DNA from: Dyadobacter soli | Lineage (GTDB): Bacteria; Bacteroidota; Bacteroidia; Cytophagales; Spirosomataceae | Assembly (NCBI RefSeq): GCF_900101885.1 | Contig: NZ_FNAN01000004.1 | Coordinates: forward strand, 1 to 64,000 | Length of the DNA: 64,000 bases | Reading direction: 5' to 3' | Part shown: in pieces, positions 22,852 through 32,881 of the stretch | Position numbering within the stretch: the stretch's first letter is position 1 | Layout of the letters: every line of letters starts with the position of its first letter | Notes under the pieces: model-generated | What the model saw: only the letters and a program-made list of their open reading frames with translations | Database searches by the model: none | What the model was told of the DNA's origin: nothing | Translations under genes and position numbers: made by a program

Positions 22852-23378
22852 TAGTTTGAGTGGTTTGACTTTAAAAGAATAATGATGATGATCAGCATTC
22901 CCACAGTGATCAGTCCTATCGAGAGTAGCCCCGTCGCGTTGGGCTTCCGTTCCTTTTCAAGGCGGTCTTCCTTTACGTGCTTTTCTTCGTTTTGCCGAAT
23001 GAATTGTTGCGAGGAATGGCGGGTGATCTGTCGAAATGCGACCTTTGCCGCCACTTTTTTTTTAATTGGAGAATTCAGGTTCGACCGCACCAATGTGGGG
23101 TGCTCGCGTAAATCCTTTTCTGACAAACCGGGAGCCCGTTGGATCAGGCCCAATAAGGAAGACAGTGGCGCACCGGATTGTATAAATGGAAGTTCATCAG
23201 ACTCGATGACGATCTCCTGGATGGTTTCGTCCCGCCAGGCGTTTTGCTCTTCGACATTACGGACGATTGTACTGTCGGCCGATAATTTCCCTTTTTTGAA
23301 ACTGCGACAGGCAAAAAGGCCGTAACAACTCAAAAAACTGAGCGCGGCCAGTAACAGGTAAACAAAGCACTTTTTCAT
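22851..23378 (-). CDS. Candidate unimolecular spanin (lipoprotein plus C-terminal membrane anchor)
   Basis: A 175-residue protein from the ATG at 23378. It has an N-terminal signal with lipidation candidates Cys18 and Cys24 (FLSCYGLFAC), a charged periplasmic stretch of about 125 residues, and a C-terminal membrane helix (residues about 151-170, IGLITVGMLIIIIILL) with a short polar tail. That topology, outer-membrane lipid at one end and inner-membrane helix at the other, defines u-spanins such as T1 gp11. It is separated from the lysin by about 4.7 kb of fibre genes, unlike most lysis cassettes. Confidence 0.5.
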   Translation of the reverse strand: MKKCFVYLLLAALSFLSCYGLFACRSFKKGKLSADSTIVRNVEEQNAWRDETIQEIVIESDELPFIQSGAPLSSLLGLIQRAPGLSEKDLREHPTLVRSNLNSPIKKKVAAKVAFRQITRHSSQQFIRQNEEKHVKEDRLEKERKPNATGLLSIGLITVGMLIIIIILLKSNHSN

Positions 23379-23391
23379 GGCTAATAGGCTG

Positions 23392-26300
23392 TTAAAACTT
23401 GATAAACTTAGTTTGACGACCGTAGACGCGGCCAAGGTTGACAGAAGAGCCCGCATGCGTGACGGTGACGTTGTCCTCGTATTCCTGAGCGGATAAATAA
23501 CCGTTGTAGTACACTGCGACCTTGCCAGCACCGCCGACGCCGACGATGGCCAGCCCCGCCTTTTGATCACGGCCGTCCACAAATGAGAGTGAATTCATAT
23601 TCAGTGGACCAAAGCCATTCAGGTGTAATCCGGCATTTCCCGGCGCAGGTGTAAAGCTTTTTCTACTGGAAGTATAGGAAGCGAAGTAAAGCGTATCCGC
23701 ACAATCAAGGATCCCGCGGGCTTCCTCATAGCCGTAGTGGGCGTAATCGACCACAGTAGCATAAAGCAAATCCGCGACGCCGTTACCGTCATTAACCGGA
23801 GCGCCGTTTTGCCCACTTACCCAGTCTTCGCGCGAGCCTCCGTTCTTTGTCCAAAATATCGGCTGGTCGAGCGGTTCATAAGTCGAGATCTTGGTCGCAT
23901 CTGTGCCGAAATTGTTGCTCGCCCAAATAGCGATGCCGTTTCCTACAAACGTCGACCAGAAGGCCAGGTCGAAATATTCTCCGGCCACGGCTGCACTCGG
24001 CGTATTATAAACCGACAATACTTCCCCGTTTGGAAAAGGGATCACATCGCCAGTGCGGACTTCTTCAATGCCGATTTGCGCGCCATTTCCGTCGCGCACA
24101 AGCGTTTGCACCAGTGTCGTGGTGAACACCATCCATTTAGATTCACGGTCCTGTCCGTTGTATGTTTTCGTTCCAATTTTTACCCGCTCATTGATGTACA
24201 CCAGCTCATAAGGAAGGTTTCTTTGAATCCCATTCATGAACTGGAAGCCATTGTACATGTAGTAGCTGGCGTTGATGTTTCGCACATCGATCTGCCCGGA
24301 TGAGAAATAAGCCTGTACCCCTGCCCATGTCTGATTGGTCGCATCCCAGTTATGCCAAACCTTGCTATCCAAAGATTCCGCGACCAATGCTTTCGATCCG
24401 TTGATGTGGTGTTGCGGGAACGTGTCTGCACCATAAGAGCCGTACAGGTTCGTCTCCGACTTATCCAGGCCGGGCTCTGTCTCGCGGAACTTGTCGAGCG
24501 CTCCCTTGTAGGCATGGTACATGCGGTCATAAATAGTCGGATCTTGCCCCTGGGCATTTTCAGGAAACTCGTCGGTGATCACCGTGTCTTTGGTCAATCC
24601 GAGCGAATCGATGAAACCGCGGAAGGAATTGTATAGCTGCTCATTGGTAAAGATCGGCAAACCGTCCCATGGCCATTTGAAGGTATGGAAACTGTAAGGC
24701 TGATCGATCGTGTCTTCGCTAGTCAGCATGCGGGTATGCGCAGCTTTCGCGTGGTAAACCGAATGCGCATCACCCACGTTGTGTGCCTCCATGGCGAAAA
24801 TCTTATCATTCCGGAACGATTTATTTTTGGCACCGGCTCCAAAATTCATTTTACGGGAGGCGATTAGCCATTTAGGAATGCCCGGATTACTTTCGGTTCT
24901 GATAGCAATGGTAATCTCTGACAAGCGAGCGTTGTACTTGTTTAGCCCATTGGAACCATAGCCGTGGCTTTCAGCCATAAACGTTTCCAGCGTCGGGAAC
25001 TTCGATGCATCACAGTTAAATACACGAAGGGTGTGTACCCCGTCCCGCAACCGAAGATTTTTTAGTTCGGAATAAATTGGGACGCCGTCTCCATTGGAAA
25101 CCAAGGTCGAATAATTAACTCCGTAAAAGATGTTGCGTCCGTCAAGTTTGTTCGGCGTCCCGGGTTGCAACCCCGGCGTCACGTCACTAATCGTGCCGTC
25201 AGCGTTGAAGGCAAGGCGAACTTCCGGAGATTTTGTGTACGTGAATCTCCGTCCACCGGCATCAGCTGTCAGATAAGTACCAAGTGGCGTCGGATCCGGG
25301 TCTGACGTGTCAGGTGAATTAGCGACTGAGTAAGGGCTGGACCGAACAGATGGCAAAGACGGGTTTCGAAAAATCACCTGTTTCGTAGAACCCTTCGGAA
25401 AATTGTCGATTGGGTTATTGTTCAATATCCAGACATTTGAATATGCTCCTTCGCCTCCCCAACTGTCAGGTGTCGGACTAACATCATTATACCAGGTATT
25501 ACCTCCATCAACGCTGTATTCAAGTTTTTGCCCCTGGCCCCCACCAAATGGCTCCACCCATGAATTATCATCTACTACGCCCTTACCATCGTACAGGACT
25601 TTCCTGATGAGAGGACAATACCTGTTAGGTTGCCCGCCAAGATTTGAAACGGTCCCCAATATTTCGAAAGCATGCAGCTTAAATGTTTTCTGAATTGTTT
25701 TTACTGCCGGTGTGAACTCAGTTACTCCGGAAAACAGGGTAAAATCGACCCTGAATTCACCATACCGGTTCAAAGATTTACCTTGAAACGAAATTACACG
25801 CGAGTCGACGCCGGGAGAAGAGAACAGGCGAGTGAGAGGAATCACGGTTGTATCTGCCTGCGAGACACCAAAGGACTGTGCATTAGGAACCGTGTTCCAG
25901 GTCCCACTGACCTTATACATGAGCATTAACCGGTAGCTGCGGCCGGCGACTCCAGTATTAGCTGCCTGGAAAGAGGCGTTAAAACCCGACACGGGTACCG
26001 GCCCCTCATAGTCTCCACCAAGCAAATCGGCAATTTGAGCGCCATTCCAACCGGAAACAAGCTTGAATGTCTCGTCAGGGCCTGCTGGCGGCGTACCCAC
26101 GGTAAGCTCGGCGGTCGCAGTCCCTACGTTAATCCGGTATTTACTGTCGGCATAAGTTCCGGCTTTCCAAACCTGGTGCTCAGTTGTGTTGGCGACATAG
26201 TCAACTTCTTCGGAATAAATTTTCGTGTTTTCCGGAAGCTTGATGATTTCTGTCAGGAACCGGCCCGACGGCTCGACCATCATCAAGAATTCGCTAAAGG

Positions 26301-28938
26301 TTCCATTATTATTGAACTTCGGATATCCCTCGGAAAAGTTAACCTGACTGTTCTCCGGAAAAACAATCTGACGCCATTCCCAATTGCTTTTGCACAACAC
26401 ACCGCGGATACCCAGCCAGTAACTTCCAGCTGGCACCGGGTCGGTCGTCACGTCTATGAAAGGGGTTTGGTTGAAAGCAGGTTCCTGCCCCTTTCGGATG
26501 AAAGCGGCCGCGTCTTTCGTCGCAGAGATCACCCAGTCGACCGGGTCCACTCCTTCGGCATCGAATGGCGCTTTAAAGTGCCCGTTGTCAAATATTTCGA
26601 TCGGAAGCTGTGGGTAATGGAACGGCCCTTTTGGACAGGTCGGGCGGTTATCCGGAACTTCTGGTTCGTCGATCGCTTCAATTCGGAGTGCGACCGATCC
26701 CTGATTTCTATCCGGGTCCCGGATGATTAGCAGGACGTTGTCAGTTTGCTTGAGCAGCTCGGTTAAGGTGCCTTTTACTGAAACCAAGAGGCCATCGGCG
26801 GTAATTTGGATGCCGGATAATTTGTCGGATTTAAAAACAATTTCCACGTCTAATTGATCATCGGGATGAAAGGAGGTTTTGTAAAGCGAGAGATCCAAGT
26901 ATTTCTCAAACAGCACGCCTCGCTCCACCACGATCGGAGGGACCAGGTCAAAAGCGGGATGCGTCATGCGTTGGATGTACCACGAAGCCAGCTGTCCGCC
27001 GAGCTTTGGCACGTTCAGCCCTGTCTCGGGTGGAAGGGCTTGCAGGTCATTTACTATCTTCATGACGCTGTTAAGCGTCTTTGCATAGGTTGGAACGGTA
27101 GGGTCTACCTCGTTTGAATTGACCGCCTGCCGCATACTCCGCATCTGATGCAAACCATTCAGGTATTGGTCTGCATCGCCAGTGGGAAGCCTCTTTTGGA
27201 ATTGTTCCAGGAGACGGAAGACCCCGTCGCTGCTGATCGGATTTTTGCTCCCGGATATTGGATAAGGATCTACATAAAAATTAGAAGGTGCCGTCGGCCC
27301 TGCCGACCCAGTGTTTTGGGATCCGGCCAAAACAGTGTTGGGCGGGATGATATCGGCCTGGTCTTCGCCTTCAAGCAACTCTTCATTGACAGAATCAAAA
27401 ATCCTGGCAAATTGGTATTCGAAAGTGAGCGCATGCTGGTTGTCTCCATCAGCTCCCTTCTGGATGGTATCACTATTGATCTGGATTGCGTAAGGCTTTC
27501 CATTGATCACGCGGTATTTGAGAGCGGCAATAAACAGGTCGAGCCAAAGGAGCAAATCCTTTCTGCGCATCCATCCTGTGGCAACCTGTTGATTGTCCTG
27601 GTAGGTGGCATTCCACTCGACGAACTGCGCTTCCGATGATTTAAAGTTGTATGGAAGAACTTTCTGCGCCTGCTCCTTAAATACCTTCCAATAAGAAGAC
27701 CCTTTCCCGCAGCTCATCAAAGTTTCGATGCACCCGTAGCTGCTGACGTGCGCGAAGTAACGGACGTATTCCTTATGGCCATAATCCACCACCAGGCGGT
27801 ATTCATCTGAAACCGGCCCGAGATCGTCGCGCAGTTGAACAGTGTATTCCGTAACAAACCTGCCCTGGCCATTGTAGATACCCAGACTCAATTGACTGAA
27901 CCCTACGCCAAAAATCAGCTTGTCGTATGAGTCGATATTGTTCACCAAGTTCGTATTGGTGATCGTCTTGGAGCCGTCCGCAAAAGTCACCGACGCAATG
28001 GCCACGATATTACGGCCGGCATCTCCAGTGTTTAGCCAGCTGACAAATACAGGTTCATCCGTCCGGACCACGCGCAGCGCGGGCCGGATCTTCATGATCC
28101 TGGATTCCCGCACGCTGATCTTAAAGCTATTGATTACGCTTCTAGGACCTTCTTCCCACTGGGCAAAGCCGCCCAGCAAGACCACAAACTCTTCGGTACT
28201 CTGGATCTGTCCGATGCTGGGCGGCGTGCCACCAAACAATGCGTACCGCAAATAATAACGACGCCTGCTTTGCCTGCACCGCTCGGCAACTGGCAGTAGC
28301 ATATCCGGAACTTCGGACGCCAGAGATGCATGCAACACTGATGCCACATCGAATTCGGCGACTGAATTGGAGTCAAACAATTGCGGAGCCCCATATTTTA
28401 ATTCGAAAATACCTGCATCAGGATTTTCGACCCATGCTTCAACGTAGACACTGTTATTGCCAACGACGCTATCATCCTTACCTTCGACAACCATACTGAT
28501 CCCGCCGCCGGCAAACGAAGTATCGGCGAAATTGTAAGCTGATCCGCGCTGCTTGGCAGTCAGCTGCACGACCCAAATTTCGATGCCGAAAATGGGCACG
28601 CCGATTGCCTCGATATCGAAATCGCGACCCAGGAAGAAGTTGTTCTGAAGGTAGGGTACCAGGTTCTGGATGTATTCGTTATGGCCTTCCACAGAGTATA
28701 CCGGGAATGTCGGAATCTCGTTACCGTACTCCCCTACCGTGTCGCGGGCAGTAAACCGCAGATCGTTGTTGCCCCAGCGGAAGATGATTTGCGTACCGTC
28801 AAAAACTTTGTCTCCAACTGATAGGTACGCTTGTGCGTTGATGCCAGGTGTGATGCCGGCCCGATCGTCTTCGAACCGCCACAATATAACATCTTTGGAA
28901 AAACCGACTTTTTCGGGGGGAGTAACAACTATCGCCAT
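23392..28938 (-). CDS. Giant tail fibre / central tail protein
   Basis: A 1848-residue protein, the largest gene. The N-terminal ~500 residues (MAIVVTPPEKVGFSKDVILWR, then VNNIDSYDKLIFGVGF) are strand-rich and probably attach to the tail. Several immunoglobulin-like stretches follow in the middle. The C-terminal ~500 residues have alternating helix and strand with acidic loops (TVITDEFPENAQGQDPTIYDR), suggesting an enzymatic or glycan-binding barrel, but no catalytic family is recognised. It begins its own late transcription unit (promoter 28943-28978). Confidence 0.65.
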   Translation of the reverse strand: MAIVVTPPEKVGFSKDVILWRFEDDRAGITPGINAQAYLSVGDKVFDGTQIIFRWGNNDLRFTARDTVGEYGNEIPTFPVYSVEGHNEYIQNLVPYLQNNFFLGRDFDIEAIGVPIFGIEIWVVQLTAKQRGSAYNFADTSFAGGGISMVVEGKDDSVVGNNSVYVEAWVENPDAGIFELKYGAPQLFDSNSVAEFDVASVLHASLASEVPDMLLPVAERCRQSRRRYYLRYALFGGTPPSIGQIQSTEEFVVLLGGFAQWEEGPRSVINSFKISVRESRIMKIRPALRVVRTDEPVFVSWLNTGDAGRNIVAIASVTFADGSKTITNTNLVNNIDSYDKLIFGVGFSQLSLGIYNGQGRFVTEYTVQLRDDLGPVSDEYRLVVDYGHKEYVRYFAHVSSYGCIETLMSCGKGSSYWKVFKEQAQKVLPYNFKSSEAQFVEWNATYQDNQQVATGWMRRKDLLLWLDLFIAALKYRVINGKPYAIQINSDTIQKGADGDNQHALTFEYQFARIFDSVNEELLEGEDQADIIPPNTVLAGSQNTGSAGPTAPSNFYVDPYPISGSKNPISSDGVFRLLEQFQKRLPTGDADQYLNGLHQMRSMRQAVNSNEVDPTVPTYAKTLNSVMKIVNDLQALPPETGLNVPKLGGQLASWYIQRMTHPAFDLVPPIVVERGVLFEKYLDLSLYKTSFHPDDQLDVEIVFKSDKLSGIQITADGLLVSVKGTLTELLKQTDNVLLIIRDPDRNQGSVALRIEAIDEPEVPDNRPTCPKGPFHYPQLPIEIFDNGHFKAPFDAEGVDPVDWVISATKDAAAFIRKGQEPAFNQTPFIDVTTDPVPAGSYWLGIRGVLCKSNWEWRQIVFPENSQVNFSEGYPKFNNNGTFSEFLMMVEPSGRFLTEIIKLPENTKIYSEEVDYVANTTEHQVWKAGTYADSKYRINVGTATAELTVGTPPAGPDETFKLVSGWNGAQIADLLGGDYEGPVPVSGFNASFQAANTGVAGRSYRLMLMYKVSGTWNTVPNAQSFGVSQADTTVIPLTRLFSSPGVDSRVISFQGKSLNRYGEFRVDFTLFSGVTEFTPAVKTIQKTFKLHAFEILGTVSNLGGQPNRYCPLIRKVLYDGKGVVDDNSWVEPFGGGQGQKLEYSVDGGNTWYNDVSPTPDSWGGEGAYSNVWILNNNPIDNFPKGSTKQVIFRNPSLPSVRSSPYSVANSPDTSDPDPTPLGTYLTADAGGRRFTYTKSPEVRLAFNADGTISDVTPGLQPGTPNKLDGRNIFYGVNYSTLVSNGDGVPIYSELKNLRLRDGVHTLRVFNCDASKFPTLETFMAESHGYGSNGLNKYNARLSEITIAIRTESNPGIPKWLIASRKMNFGAGAKNKSFRNDKIFAMEAHNVGDAHSVYHAKAAHTRMLTSEDTIDQPYSFHTFKWPWDGLPIFTNEQLYNSFRGFIDSLGLTKDTVITDEFPENAQGQDPTIYDRMYHAYKGALDKFRETEPGLDKSETNLYGSYGADTFPQHHINGSKALVAESLDSKVWHNWDATNQTWAGVQAYFSSGQIDVRNINASYYMYNGFQFMNGIQRNLPYELVYINERVKIGTKTYNGQDRESKWMVFTTTLVQTLVRDGNGAQIGIEEVRTGDVIPFPNGEVLSVYNTPSAAVAGEYFDLAFWSTFVGNGIAIWASNNFGTDATKISTYEPLDQPIFWTKNGGSREDWVSGQNGAPVNDGNGVADLLYATVVDYAHYGYEEARGILDCADTLYFASYTSSRKSFTPAPGNAGLHLNGFGPLNMNSLSFVDGRDQKAGLAIVGVGGAGKVAVYYNGYLSAQEYEDNVTVTHAGSSVNLGRVYGRQTKFIKF

Positions 28939-28942
28939 GCAC

Positions 28943-28978
28943 CAAAATTATTGGCATCTCAAGCGCGACGATGGGACA
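28943..28978 (-). promoter_or_regulatory. Late promoter of the giant fibre unit
   Basis: On the minus strand TGTCCCAT (28978-28971), 20 bases, then TAATTTTG (28950-28943). It lies five bases before the ATG at 28938, so the leader is very short or the start lies downstream. Confidence 0.7.
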
Positions 28979-29024
28979 GGAAAACGGTAATTAAACCGCT
29001 TTAATTAAAGTACTTTAATGGCCG

Positions 29025-29540
29025 TTACAGCTCCCAGGCATTCAGATCAAGGCATATTCCAGACGGGATCCGCCATTCAAAACTGTAACGCCAGCCGTAC
29101 ATGTTGTTAAACAAAGGCCCGACCCAATTGCCATGAACTGCGCCTTCCATGGTGATCATTTGGCCGTCGAGCTGCAACTCGCCACGCCTGGTGAGATTTC
29201 GCATCCTGGCCATGATCTGGTCGGCGGCAGGCTTCAAGCGCTCATAGACGCCGGCGCGGATATCATCTGCCCCGTTGGCATCTGTCTTGATTGGTTCCAG
29301 CACAGCGAACGCGCCGGTGATGGTCCGGTAGTCAAGCGCGCCGGCGTCCAGGTCTTCATCTGGGAATTCAACAACCACGCACGGGTAGCTCATTTTATTT
29401 TTCAAAGCAACCAGCAGCGCATTGGCCAGTTCTGGCTCCTGAATAAAGATAAGGTTGCTTTTGCCGGAGTCGCGGCCAAGCAGCAGGAGCTTCGCAGAAA
29501 CGTCCCGAAAAAAATCTTCGTAAACAGGGTAAGTGTTCAT
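29025..29540 (-). CDS. Phage head-tail or tail-terminator-like protein (tentative)
   Basis: A 171-residue acidic protein ending in YGWRYSFEWRIPSGICLDLNAW, the C-terminal pattern seen in small tail-terminator-like proteins of Bacteroidota phages. It lies between connector-type genes and the giant fibre. The function is inferred from position. The 28945-29024 gap also contains the palindrome TTTAATTAAA near 29000. Confidence 0.45.
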   Translation of the reverse strand: MNTYPVYEDFFRDVSAKLLLLGRDSGKSNLIFIQEPELANALLVALKNKMSYPCVVVEFPDEDLDAGALDYRTITGAFAVLEPIKTDANGADDIRAGVYERLKPAADQIMARMRNLTRRGELQLDGQMITMEGAVHGNWVGPLFNNMYGWRYSFEWRIPSGICLDLNAWEL

Positions 29541-29541
29541 G

Positions 29542-30354
29542 TTACTTTTTGTTGGCTTGCATCATGTCATTAAACCCGAACAGGACAGTGTGCATCGACG
29601 TTTGCTCGGTAGATTTGATCCTGGTCACATCCCATTCAGCTGTGCGGAATAGCATGTTAAGCCAGGACAGCGAAACCGACTTCCTTGGCTCCTTCACTTG
29701 CATCTTTTCCGATGCCTCATTTTTTGGCGCAGGAAACACGTTCGGGTACATTCTGGGCAAGTACTGCGTCGCGCCAAAATAATTGAGCAGAATCGCCTGT
29801 TTAAGCGCGTCGCCGACTTTTTCGAACAAGGTGCCGTAATATGCCACTGTCCCCTCCGAGTAGGGAACCCGCTTATCCTGCTGTTTTTGCCGCTCCGGAT
29901 CCTGCGGCCTGTAAAGCACACCGCACAGCTGATTAAGCATTGTCACATCGCCTGTTTTTTCCCAGGCTTCGAGCCTGCCTTCGGCCATGACAAATTCGCC
30001 AAATGTCAAATGCTTGATCGTATCGCCAGGGCCAGCCATTGAAACCTGCCCGTCCTGAGTTGCAACCTTGAATGGCGGGATCTTTGATTTGTGCGGTAAT
30101 CCTTTCAAATCAAATAGGAATGCCAATTGCAACAGCAGTTCAACCCGCTGAACACCGTTAAGTATTTTTAGGTCCTGGTAGGTGATCCCGCTGACGTACA
30201 TCAGCAGCCGCCACTGAATCGCCGGATCGATCTCGGCAGCTTTGATCAGCTCAATGCAACGGACAAATTGCTCGTCGGTCAGCTCATCAAACCCCGTAGG
30301 TAAAATGAGTGCTTTTTTCTTCCCGTCACGGAAATTTAGTTGCGCGGTGATCAT
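29542..30354 (-). CDS. Hypothetical phage protein
   Basis: A 270-residue helix-rich protein (LPTGFDELTDEQFVRCIELI, then TIKHLTFGEFVMAEGRLEAW). I have seen this type between connector and tail genes in Bacteroidota prophages, but no function is known. Its start overlaps the end of the upstream membrane gene by 4 bp. Confidence 0.55.
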   Translation of the reverse strand: MITAQLNFRDGKKKALILPTGFDELTDEQFVRCIELIKAAEIDPAIQWRLLMYVSGITYQDLKILNGVQRVELLLQLAFLFDLKGLPHKSKIPPFKVATQDGQVSMAGPGDTIKHLTFGEFVMAEGRLEAWEKTGDVTMLNQLCGVLYRPQDPERQKQQDKRVPYSEGTVAYYGTLFEKVGDALKQAILLNYFGATQYLPRMYPNVFPAPKNEASEKMQVKEPRKSVSLSWLNMLFRTAEWDVTRIKSTEQTSMHTVLFGFNDMMQANKK

Positions 30355-30587
30355 CGTTCCAGGAATTCAAGCACATCGTCAAACGTGAATTTCCGAAACG
30401 CCAGGCCAAACAGGACGCAGCCTGCAATCCTTAGCACGGCCTCGATAATAAGTGTTGGGTATTCGTAGACATCAAACGCTACATACGCCCAATAAGGCGC
30501 ATATAAAAACAGACACGTCCATGCTAAACCCTGAATAATGCCGCAAGCCACGGCAATGAAATACGCAAATGCTTTCAGAAAATCCAT
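30351..30587 (-). CDS. Small membrane protein in the late operon
   Basis: A 78-residue protein with two hydrophobic segments (AYFIAVACGIIQGLAWTCLFLYAPYWAYVA and LIIEAVLRIAGCVLFGLAF) and an acidic tail. Unusual for a gene inside the connector module. Function unknown. Confidence 0.5.
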   Translation of the reverse strand: MDFLKAFAYFIAVACGIIQGLAWTCLFLYAPYWAYVAFDVYEYPTLIIEAVLRIAGCVLFGLAFRKFTFDDVLEFLER

Positions 30588-30598
30588 TGAGTGAAAGG

Positions 30599-31543
30599 TT
30601 AAAAAAAGGCAAATCCACGGGGTTCATCGTCGCCCACCGGAGCAGGCCTGGCCGCCGGCGGAATGTAGCCTTCCGGAGCAAGCTTGTTAAGCTCCTTGAC
30701 CAATGCTGCCAGCTCGCTTTCGCCGCTCTGCTCGTACTGTTTGGCGGATGCCTCAATACGCTTGTTTTCAGCTTCGGTCACCGTGTACTGGCTTACGATC
30801 ACCTCTATGCCGGCAGCTGTCAGCTTCACAGTCCTGGTCAGCATCGCCCTGGCCGTGGCCATGTAAATCAGAGCCCTGCGCGCCAGCGTGCGCAGCTCTT
30901 TATCAGACTCGTCCAGCTCGTCTTCTGACTTGCCGAGTAGGTTGTCGTAGTAGTCCTGCATCACCGGCTGGATCCTGCCAGTCTCGTGGAAACGCAGCGC
31001 CTCGCGCATGGCATCGAAAGTCACCCGTTTGTAGATTAGCTTGTGAACCGAGCCTAGCACCGCGGCTGAAGGGACCAGCGAGTAAGTTTCTTCCTTGCGG
31101 GCATGCGAGTCTCGGTATTCCGGATAATCGTCCAGGTTGCGTTCCAAAAAGTCTATCAGGTAATCAAGCTGATCCAAACCATCCGAGAGGTACGCATTTT
31201 CTAGCTTCTTCTGCTCTGAATCGCTCAGGTTCCATCGGTCCGTCTGCTTGTGTTTATACATACCCGAATCGTCGGTTGTTACACCTCCAATCTGCGAATG
31301 ATACCACATGGCCAGTGGCGCTGCTGCTGCACGGATGTGTTCAGCAAGACTTTCCAGTTTGTCGGACATTTGTCCGGACTTAAACGCACTGACAAGATTT
31401 TCATAAAACGGAAAGCCTATGAGCGGAGCAACGAAACGCTTCTCTGCCTTCCTAATAGAAGACTGAATTGACTTAAGGCTTAAATCTTGCGAAACAGAGA
31501 CGTGCTCTTGTAATTGTTCAATTGTCGATATCAACATGGCCAA
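30599..31543 (-). CDS. DUF6712-type connector/adaptor protein
   Basis: A 314-residue protein. The opening LISTIEQLQEHVSVSQDLSLKSIQSSIRKAEKRFVAPLIG is the DUF6712 pattern. It is almost all helical. DUF6712 genes stand directly after the portal gene in Bacteroidota phages, so a head-tail adaptor role is likely. It is seven bases from the portal gene. Confidence 0.7.
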   Translation of the reverse strand: MAMLISTIEQLQEHVSVSQDLSLKSIQSSIRKAEKRFVAPLIGFPFYENLVSAFKSGQMSDKLESLAEHIRAAAAPLAMWYHSQIGGVTTDDSGMYKHKQTDRWNLSDSEQKKLENAYLSDGLDQLDYLIDFLERNLDDYPEYRDSHARKEETYSLVPSAAVLGSVHKLIYKRVTFDAMREALRFHETGRIQPVMQDYYDNLLGKSEDELDESDKELRTLARRALIYMATARAMLTRTVKLTAAGIEVIVSQYTVTEAENKRIEASAKQYEQSGESELAALVKELNKLAPEGYIPPAARPAPVGDDEPRGFAFF

Positions 31544-31549
31544 GTAGGG

Positions 31550-32881
31550 TTAAGCAGGTACTTTTTTGGCGTCGGCACCGGTATCGAGCGTGGTCAGTAG
31601 AGACTGGTGCGTCCTGAACTCGAGCCCGGGATACTTTTTCTTCCAACCATTGAACTCGGCGACAAAGTCGAGCGGTTCAAAGAGCACGTCCTTGTATGGT
31701 TGCAGCTGCTCGTAGTAGATCAGCAGGGATTCGCGTTTGTCGGACCCACCAGAGCGGGATCCCATTTCCTTGCTGGCAAAACCTACGAGTGTCGGATCAA
31801 GGCCGAGCGCATAAAGCAAATGGGCGGTCGCCTCCATGTTGTCGGCCAGGTACGCGCCATCTTTCAACTTGTCGGGCAGTACGTCGATCTTCCAGCCTTC
31901 AATGGTCTTTCCGTCGATTTCAGAGATACCGAACTCGGTTGCCATTGCGATGCCGGCATTTTCTGCGCCCACCAGGCGGCGGTTAATTTCACGAACGACG
32001 TCTTTTTTCATCGCCTCGCGCTCATCCGGACTTGCCTTTTTCCAAAGGTCAAGAAACCTCGTTTCCCAATAGCTGTTAGGAATCTGGATGTGGTATTTGA
32101 TTGTCATCTGGTTGTCGAGCAGAGACTTTTTCAGGACAGGTACTTTTTCAAGAACATCCAGCCATCCGGATGAGCGGATGCCGTCCCAATGCGCCAACTG
32201 ATAGAAAGCATTGCCCGGCGTCGGGTAGCTGCTCGGATAGATGAATTTGAAGTCCTTGGTGTGCTGCTCACGTACCCAGCCGACCAGGTCAAACTCATAA
32301 GGATCGATCATCCGGATCTTATCTGTCTGCTCGGAATTGTAGGCCGCGTTCGGCCAGTTGGCATTGTGATAAAGAAACTCTGAAACACCTTGCTTATTCT
32401 GGGTCCCGATACGGCAGTACGATGCATCATTGGGCAGCAGGTGTGTGATCTTCTGCCTGTTCTTGGAAAGGATCACTTCCGGGAAAATATTCAGGAACCA
32501 GAAAATGTCGTTGGCCGATTCCTTTTGATAGCGTTTGAAATGCCGGCTTGTAAGAAAGTTGTTAATCTCCGGATCCCGGACGTAGCTCAGCTTCTCTTTT
32601 CCGTCGTCGTCAAAGTCAACCATGAACGGGATCACTTTGCGGGCGATCATGTTCGCCTGCCATTTGAGGGCCGTAGGTATTATTGTCGATTTTCGCCCTT
32701 TTTTTAGGATTTCCTGCGGGAAATTGTTGGCTGCTCCCCACGGCACAATTTCCTGCGTGCCGACGGTTTCGTTGTCCAGCACGATCCCCTGGGTCGGGCG
32801 CGCGCCTGGTGTTTCCATGCTCACTACTGCCTGGGCGCCTGGCAGCAATGCACTGTTAGAATCTGGGAATATGATATTCAT
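31550..32881 (-). CDS. Phage portal protein
   Basis: A 443-residue protein. The portal pattern is seen in GVSEFLYHNANWPNAAY, IDPYEFDLVGW, a stem-like helical region (YWETRFLDLWKKASPDEREAMKKDVV), and a C-terminal GSRSGGSDKRESLLIYYEQLQPYKD wing. The gene lies next to the large terminase, as expected for the dodecameric DNA gate. It forms part of the unit driven by the 33194-33229 promoter. Confidence 0.8.
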   Translation of the reverse strand: MNIIFPDSNSALLPGAQAVVSMETPGARPTQGIVLDNETVGTQEIVPWGAANNFPQEILKKGRKSTIIPTALKWQANMIARKVIPFMVDFDDDGKEKLSYVRDPEINNFLTSRHFKRYQKESANDIFWFLNIFPEVILSKNRQKITHLLPNDASYCRIGTQNKQGVSEFLYHNANWPNAAYNSEQTDKIRMIDPYEFDLVGWVREQHTKDFKFIYPSSYPTPGNAFYQLAHWDGIRSSGWLDVLEKVPVLKKSLLDNQMTIKYHIQIPNSYWETRFLDLWKKASPDEREAMKKDVVREINRRLVGAENAGIAMATEFGISEIDGKTIEGWKIDVLPDKLKDGAYLADNMEATAHLLYALGLDPTLVGFASKEMGSRSGGSDKRESLLIYYEQLQPYKDVLFEPLDFVAEFNGWKKKYPGLEFRTHQSLLTTLDTGADAKKVPA

